A DNA stretch of 64,000 bases, taken from contig NC_136003.1 of the NCBI RefSeq assembly GCF_048128805.1, positions 21,281,340-21,345,339 of the forward strand. Reading direction: 5' to 3'. The translations under genes were made by a program, and so were the position numbers. The notes beneath the pieces are model-generated. The model was given only the letters and a program-made list of their open reading frames with translations, searched no databases and had not been told where the DNA came from. Source of the stretch: Centroberyx gerrardi (Eukaryota > Chordata > Actinopteri > Beryciformes > Berycidae). Shown here piece by piece: positions 1 through 12,015 of this stretch. The stretch's first letter is position 1. Every line of letters begins with the position of its first letter.

Positions 1-2442
1 TTTTTTGTTGCCTGAAAGCAAAGGAATAAATAATTAATGGCACCACGGTGACAAGGCCAAGAACACCACTCCCTACTTGTTCATCCAACCTTTCCTCTCC
101 TCTTTCATACGATCCCCTTCAACCCTTCTCCAGGGAGCAGCACCTCTCTAATGCTACACTGCCTGCCAATACACAGCAATGATGTATTGATTCACTCTGA
201 TACAAAGAAATGTTCATTCACTGGTCTCTGCATTCATGTCTTCGAGTTTTCCATTTCAGTGTTTCCTGTGGAACGTTTGGTAGATGTGGGCTGTGGGGGT
301 AATTGGGGTTTTGAGACCCAGGTTTGATCCTAGGCCCGTTCCAGGATCAGTTCCAGTAGGTGTAGCAGTTTAAGAATGGCTCTTTACACTGAATGTACAA
401 AACATTAGGGACACTGACTCTTCTCATGAGGAACGCTGATGAGGTGAATCCAGGTAAAAGCCATTATCCCATATTGATTTTCCTTACTAAATAGATACCA
501 ATCACAAAGAAGGAGATGTAGATAAAGAGAAGCAGACGAGTTAAGAAGGATTTTGAGACAACTGAGATGTGGATTGTGCAAAAGGGGCTTAAAGTCAACA
601 TCAGGATGATGTCCCTAATATTTTGTACATTCAGTATACAAAACACTGAATTTGATCCATTAATCTTGTAGGACACATTGTGTGTGTGTCAGTGGAGGAT
701 AACATTCCCATTTCAGTGACAAAGATTGACTAAAATTCACCCCAATCCCACTCATTAGCATGCCAAACTTGACATGGGAACTGAGGGTGCAACAATATGT
801 TCAAGTGACGGTACAATTTGATAAGATCACAATATAGCCTAGTACCGGAAATTAAGTTGAAATTAAAACATAATTGCCTTCATGGGACACGTTTCAGCTA
901 CTTGTTGCATCTTTAATATGAAAATGCAAAGATCAGTAAATCTGTCACTAGTCAACATTGCAAGAATTATTTCTACTAGCTCGATGAGCATAATGCATCA
1001 CCGATCTTCATCTTTTATTTATCGTGTTTTAATCCTTATCATATCCTTTGCTTTTGCAATGACCCAATCAATAAAGTTCATCTTAATGTTGAAGTGTATT
1101 GGATAAGGAGCCCAAAGCCTTTTTAATGGGCATGCATATTGATTTTTGTATTCCATTACCCTGCTATGGTTAGTCCTATCAGATCATGGATAGATCTGAT
1201 ATCACAAAAACATCTTCCAGCTCCACGTGTGGTTCCCAGACCGCTAAAATTCCCAGACCCCTAAAAAGTAGCTTCCCAAGTTGAATATTCCACCTTTTAA
1301 CTCTATTATCTCTCTTGTATCATGTATGTCTGTCGTCACGTACGTTTGTCTAATAACACATCATTTGAGTAGGCTACCTCTGGAACAAGGTATGAAGAAA
1401 AATACACAGCGCACTGGCAGTTGCCAAGGTTTCTATGGCAACGCTCCAACACTTCTTGGCCAATGCACCGTATTTTTTTAGCCTTGAACGTAGTTTTGGA
1501 TGCTTTAAATTTACCACCAATGACCTGTACTTGTTTGCCATGGTTATGGACAAACACAGGAGAAGTACAAGTGATTCAAGGTTGTGATGCCACTGAAAAT
1601 GACTTCTAAAAAGCTTTTAAATTCGCATGAAAATCCACTTCAGTTGTTAGACATGGTGGTTTTAGACAACATAAGCATGCATATTAAGAAAACGCTCCAG
1701 ATATACTAAAAGTTGTCTACCGTTTACAACACCCAGGAAAATATAGATGGATTTGATTACATCTGCCTTATGGGGATCTAAATTAGCAGTGATATCATCT
1801 AGCAAGCTAAAGATCCACTATTTCCAATAAATCACTCAAGGACACAAACTTAAGGCCGATCCCCCGGTAATGACTACAGCATCTATGAGTCAGTGCATGA
1901 AAACATGCACTGAGTCACATAGACTAACCATGACTCAGGCACATTTTAACAGGAAATGGCCTGAATCGAGCCAGCTCTTTCAGGTTTAACTTTCAGCCAG
2001 TTAGAGTGAGCAAGCCAAACCCTGCCAGGAATCAGGAGATGTTTCAAAACCCTGGCTACTGCCACAACACACACACATACGCACGCACACCACCCCCTTC
2101 TTCCTCTGTAGTGCCCCTTCCCCCTTTCCACACACCCCCCTCTCTCACCAGGAGGTTGCTTGTTCACGGCTTCTGGCTGAATTCTGGACAACAATGCAAT
2201 CCTCAACAAAACACTGAATATATACTGCCAAATTAGATTGTTGTAAAACTACAGATAATGCTAACAATGTGCTGTTCCCAAGAACAATAACTTCAGGCTG
2301 TCTTCAATTTAGCCTTCTCTTGAGCATTTCACCATGTGTCTCAGTGAATTATATTTTTTGTTTGTATGATGTAAGGGGCGGCAGTAAGTCTGAAAATATT
2401 TAAAAAGTTCGAAAGAGATTCTACCTCATCGCAAAACATTAC
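1..2442. other. Non-coding stretch, no gene recognised
   Basis: All open frames here are short and lack a convincing exon structure. The stretch holds one short inverted-repeat transposon (described separately), a CA-rich patch near 2065-2095 and otherwise unremarkable AT-rich sequence. It probably lies in an intron or flank of a minus-strand gene whose first exons may sit further right, but no exon of that gene can be proven here. Confidence 0.5.
385..638. mobile_element. Short non-autonomous DNA transposon (MITE) with terminal inverted repeats
   Basis: The left end at 385-412 and the right end at 611-638 are inverted copies that match at 26 of 28 positions. The core of both is the TGAATGTACAAAA-type sequence. 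TA dinucleotides lie at both ends, as in Tc1/mariner-type insertions. The roughly 200 bp interior has no transposase frame. Structure is seen directly; assignment to the Tc1/mariner group is inferred from the TA ends and the size. Confidence 0.75.
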
Positions 2443-2552
2443 CTTTTCACAGAGACCGAATGTGCAATTTTTTCCAGAAGGGCATCCAGTTTCTGAAAAT
2501 CCAGCAAATCGTTTGACTTGGCATGCATCTTGTAATCCATTTATGAACTCCA
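2443..2552 (-). CDS. Candidate coding exon of an unidentified minus-strand gene
   Basis: On the minus strand a pyrimidine-rich acceptor (a TTTCTGTTTAG-type sequence) precedes 110 bases that end at a GTAATG donor. From an internal ATG at 2540 an open frame of 32 codons runs to the donor, phase 2. It begins MDYKMHAKSNDLLDF and continues as a helix-prone KLDALLEKIA segment. A second frame is open through the whole exon and is Cys-rich, so the frame is not certain. I do not recognise the protein family. An upstream in-frame stop means that, if the ATG frame is right, this would be the start-codon exon. Confidence 0.3.
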
Positions 2553-2959
2553 CTAAACAGAAACAGAAACCAAAACTAAAAAAAAAGAACAAAAGAATGA
2601 AACATAAGTTTGTTTTTGCTTCTCTCTCATCCAAAACACGGGAGGGATTTATTCTTCGGGCTCCAGTATGTATCCTTAAATCCCAAGGTACGCGGTTAGT
2701 AATCCTTAGTCTAGTCCAAGCTGAGTTTGGGGGTGGCTGTTCCAGGAAAAAGGCCCCAGAAAGGAGCCTGGGAAGAGAGTGGATCCAGGCGGGGAGGAGA
2801 GGCTGTGGAGGCCTGAAGCCGGCGGGCTGTGTTAGCTGTGTGAGCCGGTCCTCTCTCTACCCCATCCCCCTCTCAGCAGTACAACGGCCCAGTTGCCACG
2901 GGCTCTTCGCTCCATTGTGTGTCCTCTCCGGGGCCTCCCCCACTCAAACGGACACCAGC

Positions 2960-3310
2960 AGCAAGAGAGAGAGGGAGAGGGAAGGGAGAGAGAAGGGAGA
3001 GAGGGCTCCGGTGGGATCCAGGAGGAGCACTTTGTTTCTCTGGCTCTCTCTCTCTCTCTAGCACAGACGGAGCAGCGTGCAGTTACTCAACAGTAAAAAT
3101 GGCTCTGCTGCTTCCTCATTCAGCGGAGCCTCAGCCCACACACCCCTCCTTCTTGCTCTCCTACGCGCTTGCTCATTCCACCCCTCCCCTCTTTCCCCCT
3201 CAATAGCTTGAGGTCCCTTGCTCTCCTCTCTCTCTCGCTCACTCTCTTTCTCACTGTTACACCTTTGGCACCCCACCCCCTTCCTCTCTCTCCCTCCCTC
3301 CATTTCATCC
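2960..3310. repeat. CT/GA-rich low-complexity tracts
   Basis: A GAGA-rich purine run (about 2963-3005) is followed by TCTC-rich pyrimidine runs (about 3040-3060 and 3215-3300). These account for the Ser/Leu-rich and Arg/Glu-rich frames on both strands. Confidence 0.8.
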
Positions 3311-4968
3311 TGCCCCACCCCCACTCACTCTCTTCCCTCAGACAGATCTTGTATATGCCTTCCCCCACCAATTCAAGGGCTCCCTTATCTGCACTCCCCT
3401 CTCCCCATGTAGCACTCACATTCATATTGTGGCTGGACTATGCTAATACAAAAGCAGCCACACCAGGGTTTGTCTTTTTTTTGAGGGGAAAACATTTGTA
3501 ATAGGAGTAGATCTATAATACAGACTCTGCAGTCATAGAAAAACCAGCAGCTCTAAACCAGTGAATTTAAGCAGAGACAGAGATGCTGGTCAGTCTTACC
3601 AAAGGGAGTACTTGTCCAACAGGTTCGCATCAGGGATCGGCACTGTGATTCAAATTCAAATGACATTCTAATTCAAAGTGCGGTTCTCTTACATTTGTCT
3701 GATTTGCAAACAACCCCTGTTCACTATTGGCAAACACTTTTAAACTCCATTAATGTCAACACACCCAGCCACATAAGATAAAAATGGTGTGTGTTATGTG
3801 GCCAAGTTGCTTCCTCAAAGAAACCCCCCTCACCGTACAGCCATCCTGTCACCTATCTACAGAAGCATTAACTCCTGTCATAGTGACTCATTTAAGTTAC
3901 ACTAATCAGTATGTGTACCATCACACCAACAACTTGAATGGAGGGAGAAGCCTTGACATGTACAGCTCAGAAACCCCGCCACTGGCATCCTGAGTGCAGG
4001 ACATAATGCAAGACATCGTAACCATGGCAGTATTTTATCGTAACGGTCGACAGCAGGGACAAGAAGGAAGACTGAAGCGGTCACAGAAAGGGGAAGAGAG
4101 AGAGAGAGAGAAAGAGAGCAAAAGAACGAGAGACCACCCACCATGCCTTCCTGTAGCAGAGTAGCCTGCAGTAATCATGTTCATGACGGTACAGTGGTGA
4201 CACTGCACTGGCAGAAGGAGGCGCGGGATCCTTTTAATCAACGGCTCTAGAAGAACTGAATATTTTTCCTGGATCATTTCAATTTCTGTCGGGACTGTAG
4301 CGAAACGCTTTTGGTTCAAGACACATCACATCAAGAGATTTGATTTGACGTAAAGAACCAATTTCACTCAACTGAAAACTAAGTTCCGTTTTTTGGCAAT
4401 TTCTGCATCATATTTATCAAAATGTCAAAGTGCTGAGGCAACAACTGTCTACCTTATTACATGCCTGATGCCTAAAAAAGGGGCAGGACACAGAGGAACT
4501 CTCAGAGTGGTGGAGTCAGTGAACATAAGGAGAGCTGCCAGGCTGAGGTCACACCTCTAGATACAATCTCAAGACAGCAGATGTGGCGTAAACAGGCCTC
4601 ACTCACTCTACACCCTCTCTTCCAACCTGTCCAGCAATGCTGCCTCTTAACCCCACCGCATTAAACACTACACTTTTAACCTCTTGTTCACCCACTCGCC
4701 AAGAGACCACAGGAGCAAATCGAAGAGGGTGGGTGGAAGAAGTGGTGGTTGTTGGTGGGTGGGTGTTGCTGGGACAATTCCTGAGTTCAGATAACATTTT
4801 ATAAAATCTCATCTCTCACTCCTTGAGTTTTAGAGTCTCCACCACAGCATGTCAAATCTGCCACACATCACATGCCTAGGTACTCAACATACACTGCCAG
4901 AGGCAAGCTGACTGCTGACCTCTCACCTCTCAATCAATTTGAAGTGTAATGCACACACACCCCTGCAC

Positions 4969-4974
4969 ACACGC

Positions 4975-5021
<47 letters not shown>
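4969..5021. repeat. (CA)n microsatellite
   Basis: An almost pure CA dinucleotide run of about 40 bases is flanked by interrupted CA units. This is typical of teleost non-coding DNA. Confidence 0.95.
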
Positions 5022-5022
<1 letters not shown>

Positions 5023-5712
5023 CTGAGAGTGCACTAGGCCAATTCAATTTCCAAATTAGTCAGACATCATACCCCCAAGAGATCAGGGGAGTAACGCACC
5101 ACACTCTGCAGCGTACATTCTTGTCAGGTGACCAGCGAGAGCTCTGCGCAATATCTGATTTCCCAGATGAAACAAGCAGCAGCCCCTCTGTACTGCAGAC
5201 AGACTCAGACACTGTCCTCGCAGACCCACTCCCCCGTCCACGTGCCATATGCACCATTCCCAGAGACAATACAGCAGCTGCCAGAGTGACAAAGCTCCAA
5301 CCTACAGCAATTCAGAGAAGGCCAAACCGATGGCCCTGTCTTTCGAAGGGTGGGGGGAGAACATATTCAGACATGAGGAGGGAGGGAGGGATAGCGAGAG
5401 GAAGGGGGAAAGCAAAGGAGAGGGTTGCATTAGGATTGGGGGTTGGGTCAGATGGAGCGGCAGCGGTGCACACGGAGATGAGACTCAGCGAGAAAGTCTG
5501 AAGGCACTTCCATTAATCATCTGAGCACCGGAGCAGCCGAAACCTACAGGGACCCTGAGCGGAGAAAAGAGGGAACAGGCAATATGCCAACTTGAGATGG
5601 TGTATGTGTGCACTTCTCTACATCTAGGTGTGTGTTGGGATAAACAAGGGAAGCAAAAATAGTGGTGCAGGTGATATGTATGGTAGCACAAAAAACAAAA
5701 CCCCTTCCTCAC

Positions 5713-5749
5713 CTTTGAACCAGTCCTTGCTCTTCAGAATTCCAAACAT
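5713..5749 (-). CDS. Candidate alternative first coding exon
   Basis: Read on the minus strand, an ATG with A at -3 opens a frame MFGILKSKDWFK and meets a good GTGAGG donor after one extra G (phase 1). The sequence just upstream of the ATG has no AG acceptor, so this would be an initial exon. The exon at 8245-8302 also starts MF-IL--KD and also ends in phase 1 with a G, which supports alternative first exons of one gene whose body lies left of the window. The family is not recognised and chance cannot be excluded for so short a sequence. Confidence 0.3.
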
Positions 5750-8244
5750 TATGTAACCCAAAACAAAACAAAAACAAAAAAATAAAAACATAAATGTTTT
5801 TATTCCGCTCCTCTCTCACATCAAACAGCACTCTATAGCCCCACCCTTCTGTCATCTGGTAATAACTAACCTGAAATTACTGTAACATCATAAAATAGGC
5901 CTAAAGCAATATTTTTTTATAATTTAGACTTGACTGTGCAAGTTTGGCTTCTCCTGTCAATAGACCATAATGCCAGGTCTGACAGGAGTGTTACACTGCT
6001 ACCAGATCACCGTCATTGACATTGTACAGACCCAGAAACTGTCCATCCAGCTACAAGCCAAGAGGAAAACATGTCAAACAGATCCAGGATTGGTAGGAAG
6101 TTAAAACAGGCACAGCAATTTCCATTTCCAATCATTAAGTGTGATCTCTTAAATTACAGTGTTTCACCTTCAGCCTCTCAGCTGCTACAGATATGCATCC
6201 CATCAAGGAGATCAACCTTCCACACTTGGACAGATGACAGAGGGCGGTCTATTACATCCCAACAAGAGAACAAGAGAGGTGGGCCAACTTTATCCCCACA
6301 AACAAGATGCTGGAGTTTTATTATACATGACCTGGTAATATATAAAAACATAAAAGGTAACCTACAGACGCACGCACAGGCATGGAATGCTTGGTTTCAT
6401 TTGTAATATTCTGCTACAGTGGAAACTATTAACAAGATTATAGTAAGTCTTATGACACTCCTGCCAAATCATTCAAAAGTGATAAATGAGGCTCTCGCGC
6501 ACACAAAAATAGATTTTGTTTGCTCGTTCATTTGTTCCCAGACCACTCGCTCCTCTTCATTCAGAGGTCATTCACAACTAGGCCAAGGATGGTGTTACCA
6601 TGGCAACTAAACCAGAGAGAACAGTAAAAGATTTTCAAGGAGTGCAAGGAAACGATGTTCTCTAGCATGGGACATGTATAATAACCAAAATGATAGGTAG
6701 GTCTAAGAGAGAGAAATCAACGTGGAACATATCATCACCTTTCCACAAACACCCATGGAAGTAAGCAAACACACACACACATTTTCACTTTAACTTTGTT
6801 GGTAATTTGCAGGCAGCCAGTTAAATAAATCAAAACACAATTAAAAAATCTTCAGTTGATTATATATTATGAAAAATCTGGTCAACAAAAGCTCAACATT
6901 GTGAGCTTATCTGGTCTACTTCCCACCTGGTATCTGCATGCCTTTTGAACCCATGTGTCCACAGTATGTACATAATTACATCTTGTGGTTGAAATGCAAA
7001 CAGCGGTTACACCTAAAAACACTGACAAGGCACTACACTGACAATCACACTACTGACTGACAGTCTTCATTCACTTCCAACATCTGCAGCTCTGGTTAAC
7101 AGATTCAGAAAATATACTTCAAGGAACTTAGCAAAGGGAAGGCATAACCATCATAGCACACTGAGATTTAAATGAATCCACGTCAGAGCAATAGCTTTCT
7201 ATGTTTGTGCCACCTTAAGGTAAAGAAGCCAATCACAATAACTGCAGGTAGACTCATGTTAGTAGATAGACCTGTATGTTGTAATTGTTCATGTCTCATG
7301 CTACCACTGCATTTGTCAACCATTAAAAGCAAAAACACGGCACACAACAATAAAACCCCCAGTGCAAAGACGAAGAGTCCTGAAAGGAGCAAAACAACAG
7401 GGCCAGTAAACTAGGTAACGGGCCTCTACAAACGTAATCTGTTTGAGAATACCAATCGGCTCAACGCCACTGCTTTGTGTCTACATAAACCATGTTACTC
7501 ACACATATCGTTACTACAAACCCACACAACTCTGTCTGACATACGGGCCATTACTAGATGTGGTGAATATAATGCTAAACTGCAGAATAATGACTGTTGG
7601 CAAGCGAACATCGTCGGAAAAGCCAAGATCCTAGGCCATAGGGCTCGGATTATTGCCTGGGTTTCGTAATGAACGTCAGTACCATATCAAAACTGAGAGC
7701 ATGCACCAGTAAACGCATTTTTGTTTCCAAGAAAATGGTAACAAGCTTTAGGGAAGATGAATGTCAAAACGTTTACGTGTGTTTTATACAAATTGTTCCC
7801 AGGACTGCATTCTCAGCAAATAGACTCAGCCTGACTGAGTGTGCGCCATCATCACCGTGACGGCGTCACCGTCTCCCACAACACAAGACAGTCGACGAGC
7901 AAACTAGCGTTAGATGCCTAACACGGTGCTCGTAACAACATTTGTTGGCCTATTTGTCAGGTAAATGTGGCTAACGGTGGGTGAGACAGGCACGGGGTGT
8001 CAGTTACCTACAACAGTAGGTGCCGTTATTGTGTCTTTTGATAGACAACTGCCAACTAGCTTTAGCTAGCGAGCTAGCTAGCATGAACAGGCCGCCGTTC
8101 AAGTGATCAGTCTCAGTTGGCGCCGGGCATTGTCGCGACGTCTTAAGCCTTTATACTGTTGTTAACGTGTTTATCACTGTCTAGTCATACGGTTTGCTGA
8201 GACGACATGACTGACAAAATGATGTTTGAAACGACGGCGTTTAC
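5750..8244. other. Non-coding stretch between candidate first exons
   Basis: No convincing exon is seen on either strand. The interval holds AT-rich sequence, a perfect RFX-type X-box (listed separately) and, from about 7840 on, CpG-rich sequence leading into a promoter. If 5713-5749 and 8245-8302 belong to one minus-strand gene, this is its first intron. Confidence 0.4.
6594..6607. promoter_or_regulatory. RFX X-box motif
   Basis: GTTACCATGGCAAC fits the RFX-factor X-box consensus (GTNRCC, spacer, RGYAAC) with both half-sites intact and a 2-base spacer. X-boxes drive ciliary and immune genes. Without a nearby proven start site its role here is unknown. Confidence 0.4.
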
Positions 8245-8345
8245 CTGGGTTTATCAGGTTGCCAGGGCGCGCGGGATCTTTCTCTCCGAGGATCCTGAAC
8301 ATCTCTCGTTGTCGATGACGTCACACGTAGGTCTTTACGTGTAGA
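7840..8345. promoter_or_regulatory. CpG-rich promoter region with CRE
   Basis: CG dinucleotides are markedly denser here than in the flanks. A perfect cAMP-response element TGACGTCA lies at 8316-8323, just upstream (minus-strand sense) of a candidate start codon at 8302. A GCTAGC-rich patch lies near 8056-8084. These fit a housekeeping-type promoter for a minus-strand transcript. The transcription start cannot be placed precisely from sequence. Confidence 0.5.
8245..8302 (-). CDS. Candidate first coding exon of a leftward gene
   Basis: On the minus strand an ATG with G at -3 opens a 19-codon frame, MFRILGEKDPARPGNLINP, that ends in phase 1 at a good GTAAAC donor. It sits directly downstream of a CRE in CpG-rich DNA, the expected place for a first exon. 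I do not recognise the family. The main gene body would be left of base 1. It could instead be a 5'UTR exon. Confidence 0.4.
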
Positions 8346-10161
8346 ACGTAAAGAGCGTGTGACACGGGCAACTTTTGAGGCAGCTGAGATGGGAATTTTC
8401 TCTGCAGCAAGATAACTGGGATGAATTCACTGTGTCCAAGACAGCGGGGCTTTAAAGAGCAAAGTTCCGATGGGAAATGTTGGTAAAAGTAAAAAAAAAA
8501 AAAAAATGTTTAATCCATTTGTAACTCCTCAAAATAATGTCGTTCCCTTACGTCAAAGGACAGCATTAATCCTACAATAATTAGAAGAAAATACCACAAT
8601 TACCAATGCAAATATACAAATACCATACTAGTCCCTATAGGAATATTACGGGGATACAACAGGAGAAAAAATACCATGATCTCAAGTTGTGATCTTTACC
8701 TGCAGGCACGTGGGCAGGGATCCAATTATGCCCATGCAGATCACAACCCCACTGAATATGTTGGATTTTTTTTTTTAATGACTAGCAAAGGGCTCTTTAC
8801 AGGTTACCTATTGCACTGTGGTCTCAACCGACTCCCTGATATTAACTTTGAATATTGGACAAAATAAGTGGTTTGCAGCGCCCCTCAGTGGACATGTCAC
8901 AATCACCCTATGTCCAAAATGCTATGAGACTTAATTTTATATAGAGACTCTAGTCATTTATTTAATTTAACCGAAGAACTAAAGTAAAAAATAAGCATTA
9001 CACTTTAAATACTAATAAGTGTTAAGTTACTATAAATACGTGGTGACCTGCAAAGTGTGCAAAATCTAGGCCTGTATAAAGGTTACAAAACTCACCTGCC
9101 ACAGCAGCTGAGTATGACAGAGATATGGCAGAACTACACACGCTATGGATGGAACTCTGTGAATAATTGAAGAAAAAAATCTAAAATTGGAATGTTCGGA
9201 TTAGTGAATTTAGCGGAAAGTACAAAATGCTCTATGGACGCTGCGACAGTTGTGTGGTCCCTGTCAGAGGTGGAAAAGGTTAGTGTTATCTTTATTCAAG
9301 TCCCAAGGGCCAAAAAAAAAACCCGTTAAAAAAGAAAAAAAAAGTTGCACTTAATTTGTAGTAAAGCCCCAAATTGATTTCCCCGCTCTTCTAAAAGCTT
9401 TGAGAAGAGAAGGGTACCTTACTTAACCTGCATCAAGGGACGTCGTGTTTTATTAATATCTCTTGATTGACATCTCTTATATAAGTTGAAGGAGACTGGA
9501 GGATGGGAAAACTGGGACATCGTCTGCTCTTAGATGGACTGCTTGCATGGCAAAGCTTGAATGTATCATCTAATTCCCAACAGTCTCGAATACAAGCGAA
9601 CCATGAGTAGGCCTATCCTCACAAAATAGGAAATTGATAAATTGAAATCCTATGGCATTATGTTTTTGCGTGAAACATTGTAAATTATTACAACTCTAAC
9701 CGATGATATTCCTGTAGGGAGGAACATATAGTGTGTTTCTAGTACTCTTTAGTAAGTTTGTAGTGATTTCATTTTTTTCAATCTCCTAGCTAAAGGTATA
9801 GGATATACTGTGCTATAATTGTTTACCTTTAGCATGATTTTGCGTGGGGTTTTTTTTAGTGTTGCTGTGGTATTTGTAGGTTATAATATATTTTTTACAT
9901 TTATTCTAGGATTAGTATAGTTATTTTTCGTAAGCAAAGATATGTGCACACTGTGATTCTAACTGTAATCTTCAGATCTTGGGGTCCGAACAGACGGTTT
10001 TATATGGGAAAAAGTATTTTTTAAACTCTGCAAATGCTATGATTTTGTAAATCGATGATAGGTCTTTGGGGGTAAATTTTCAATATCTGGCAACCACTGT
10101 GCATGCGTTGTAGCTCACCAATGATTGGACCTTTCAGTAGTTACGTATAGAGCTTCACAAC
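8346..10161. other. Non-coding spacer left of PET100
   Basis: This AT-rich sequence contains several poly-A and poly-T runs (for example near 8490 and 9315) and no exon that I can support. It separates the leftward CpG-rich promoter from the PET100 promoter. Confidence 0.5.
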
Positions 10162-10169
10162 CCGGAAGT
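10162..10169 (+). promoter_or_regulatory. ETS-type site in the PET100 promoter
   Basis: CCGGAAGT lies 30 bases before the PET100 start codon. This ETS/GABP motif is common in promoters of nuclear genes for mitochondrial proteins, which fits PET100. No TATA box is visible nearby. Confidence 0.5.
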
Positions 10170-10190
10170 AGTGTGAAGGTTGAAGTTTGG

Positions 10191-10214
10191 ATGCGAACAT
10201 GGGTGTTAAAATAG
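10191..10214 (+). other. Short upstream ORF overlapping the PET100 start
   Basis: An ATG eight bases before the PET100 ATG opens a seven-codon frame (MRTWVLK) in a different frame and stops inside PET100 codons 5-6. Ribosomes that start here would pass over the real start, so it could lower PET100 translation. Whether the mRNA begins upstream of this ATG is not known. Confidence 0.5.
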
Positions 10215-11560
10215 AGGTGTTCAGAGTAAGTGTAACATAACATTGATAGGTTGCAAAGCCTTGTGATATCTGGATGTAGTTTTGACATTCGGCATTTCGC
10301 AGTCTCTTAGTTTTAGGTTCTCATCGGCAAAATATCCAAATATGTGTTCTGATTTAGCTAGCCGTTAGCGTTAGCTAAGTGTGGTCATGATGTAACAGAA
10401 TTACATCATTTTTCCGTTTGAACAGATGATGCTGTACCTGTCTTTTCCTGTCACCATGTTCTGGATCTCAAATCAAGCGGAATACTTTGAGGAATACATA
10501 GTGAAGAGAAAGGTCAGTATTGTCATCTGTATTTTCTGCAGTTCATCTTAGTCCACGCAGTTGAGTCTTTTCAGCAACATCATTTATGGTTAGGTTGACT
10601 GGGCCTGTTGTAACACCCGTATTCTATGGTGTTCTTTCTGAAATAACACGTTTCTCTCTCTCTGTCTCTGTCTCTGTCTCTGTCATGGCCACATCTTCTA
10701 TGACATCCAGAGGGAGATCTTCCCCCCTGATGAGCGATTGCATGTAAGTGTAATGCACAGAACTTGATAGTAAAAATGCATAAAGACAAGTAAGTCTATA
10801 CAGCAATCTGTCATAACCTCTTGTGTGACAAACAGATAAGTGGCGATGTCAAACCCTGTCAGACTTGAGGTGCCAGCACACTTGTATGTAGACATTACAG
10901 TTAGACTTTGTGATTTTTCATTAATGCCCATTTTCACTTTATTGTAATGAACACAGAGGTTATCAAGGGTCTTTGGTGTGATGCTGCCACCACTTCCTTA
11001 CCTATTTTGCCTAATGTTCTTTCTGGGCTTATTGTAACTGCTAGAAGTGTCAAATAAAAATAATTTAAACTATTGAACACTTCCAAGACCCAAGTGTTTC
11101 ACGTGTATATGGTGACCATGTAGTCTCAAGTTTGAAGGTTGTTTTAAAGTCTTGAAATCAACGATTTTACTGAATTTCTTTTTCACTTTCACTCAAGTAG
11201 TGCCCCAACAGCCACAACTCATTACCATACTTAGAATAATTTGTCTAACGCCTACATGTTTTCTCAGTTGATGTTTATCCATAAAGAACAACTGCTATCT
11301 TATCTTATCTTACTGCTAATTTTGCTGTCTAATACAATAGGTTTAAACTTCATGAACAAGGTCAAAATTAAGTCCTGTAACAAAATCAGTTTGGAACTAC
11401 TGCTGTACACAATATGACAACTTTAGCTGCTCAGATCAGTTGCTTATGATTGGATAATATTTATTTACAGAGGAAAGAGTTGGAGGACTTCAAAGAGCGA
11501 GTGCGAAATCGTAAGGAGCAGCGACTGTTGAAAGAGATGGGTGTGGAGTCTGACAACTGA
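10199..11560 (+). CDS. pet100: PET100, cytochrome c oxidase assembly factor
   Basis: Coding exons are 10199-10225, 10426-10512, 10711-10743 and 11471-11560, all joined in phase 0 with GT-AG introns, giving 78 aa. The protein opens MGVKIEVFR. A hydrophobic segment follows at about residues 11-24 (MLYLSFPVTMFWIS), then NQAEYFEEYI. The C-terminal half is highly charged and helical, ending KEMGVESDN. This order and length match vertebrate PET100 (73 aa in human), a small inner-membrane mitochondrial protein needed for assembly of respiratory complex IV. A short upstream ORF overlaps the start codon and an ETS site lies just upstream. STXBP2 follows on the same strand, as in mammals. I am confident of both identity and exon structure. 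Confidence 0.95.
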
Positions 11561-11989
11561 GGACTTTGTGTTGACGGAGGGCAGAAGACCCCAGGACAAC
11601 ACAGTTGAAAGAGCATCTGGTAAAGCATCAATTTTTCCTGCAAGAGGGAAGTGGTTTGACTGGCAGAGGTTGGACTGGAGTTGGAGAATGACGCACTGGA
11701 AGTCACTGAGTAGATTATACACCCCAAGGGTGTGCTGTGTGTTTTCCAGGGATCAATGATGCCTGTTGAAAATTCACATCTGAGCTGCCGTCACACAAGA
11801 CTGCTGAAGTGCTTTTCAATGCCTAGATCACTGTATGTTTTGCTTTGGTGGCAGTGTCAAGAAATACTTAATTGATTGTTTCTTGCAAAACATCTCATTG
11901 GATCAGATGTAATTGTAATAATTTATTTTGTATTGTGTATATTATGTGTTCTGTTCTGATTAGCGTGTCAGTTTCGAATGCTGTCTTTC

Positions 11990-11995
11990 ATTAAA
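11990..11995 (+). promoter_or_regulatory. PET100 polyadenylation signal
   Basis: ATTAAA lies about 430 bases after the PET100 stop codon and is followed by a TTTG-rich stretch. This gives a 3'UTR of roughly 450 bases. Confidence 0.6.
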
Positions 11996-12015
11996 GTTTG
12001 TTTGATTTGTTTCAC

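Larger units (their letters stand above)
2553..5712. other. Non-coding stretch rich in simple repeats
   Basis: This stretch contains GC-rich and CT/GA-rich sequence (about 2740-3330) that could be a promoter or 5'UTR of a minus-strand transcript, because it is locally CpG-containing and free of repeats of transposon type. The long open frames over 2870-3500 follow the CT/GA tracts and are low-complexity artefacts. No coding exon can be supported. Confidence 0.4.

Noticed and set aside
2462-3061. A 199-codon plus-strand open frame
   Set aside because: It spans GC-rich and GA/CT low-complexity sequence, has no family resemblance, and several other frames are equally open there.
3598-3640. Possible small minus-strand exon with a GTAAGA donor
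   Set aside because: The acceptor lacks a pyrimidine tract, and the 43-base segment is too short to support without transcripts.
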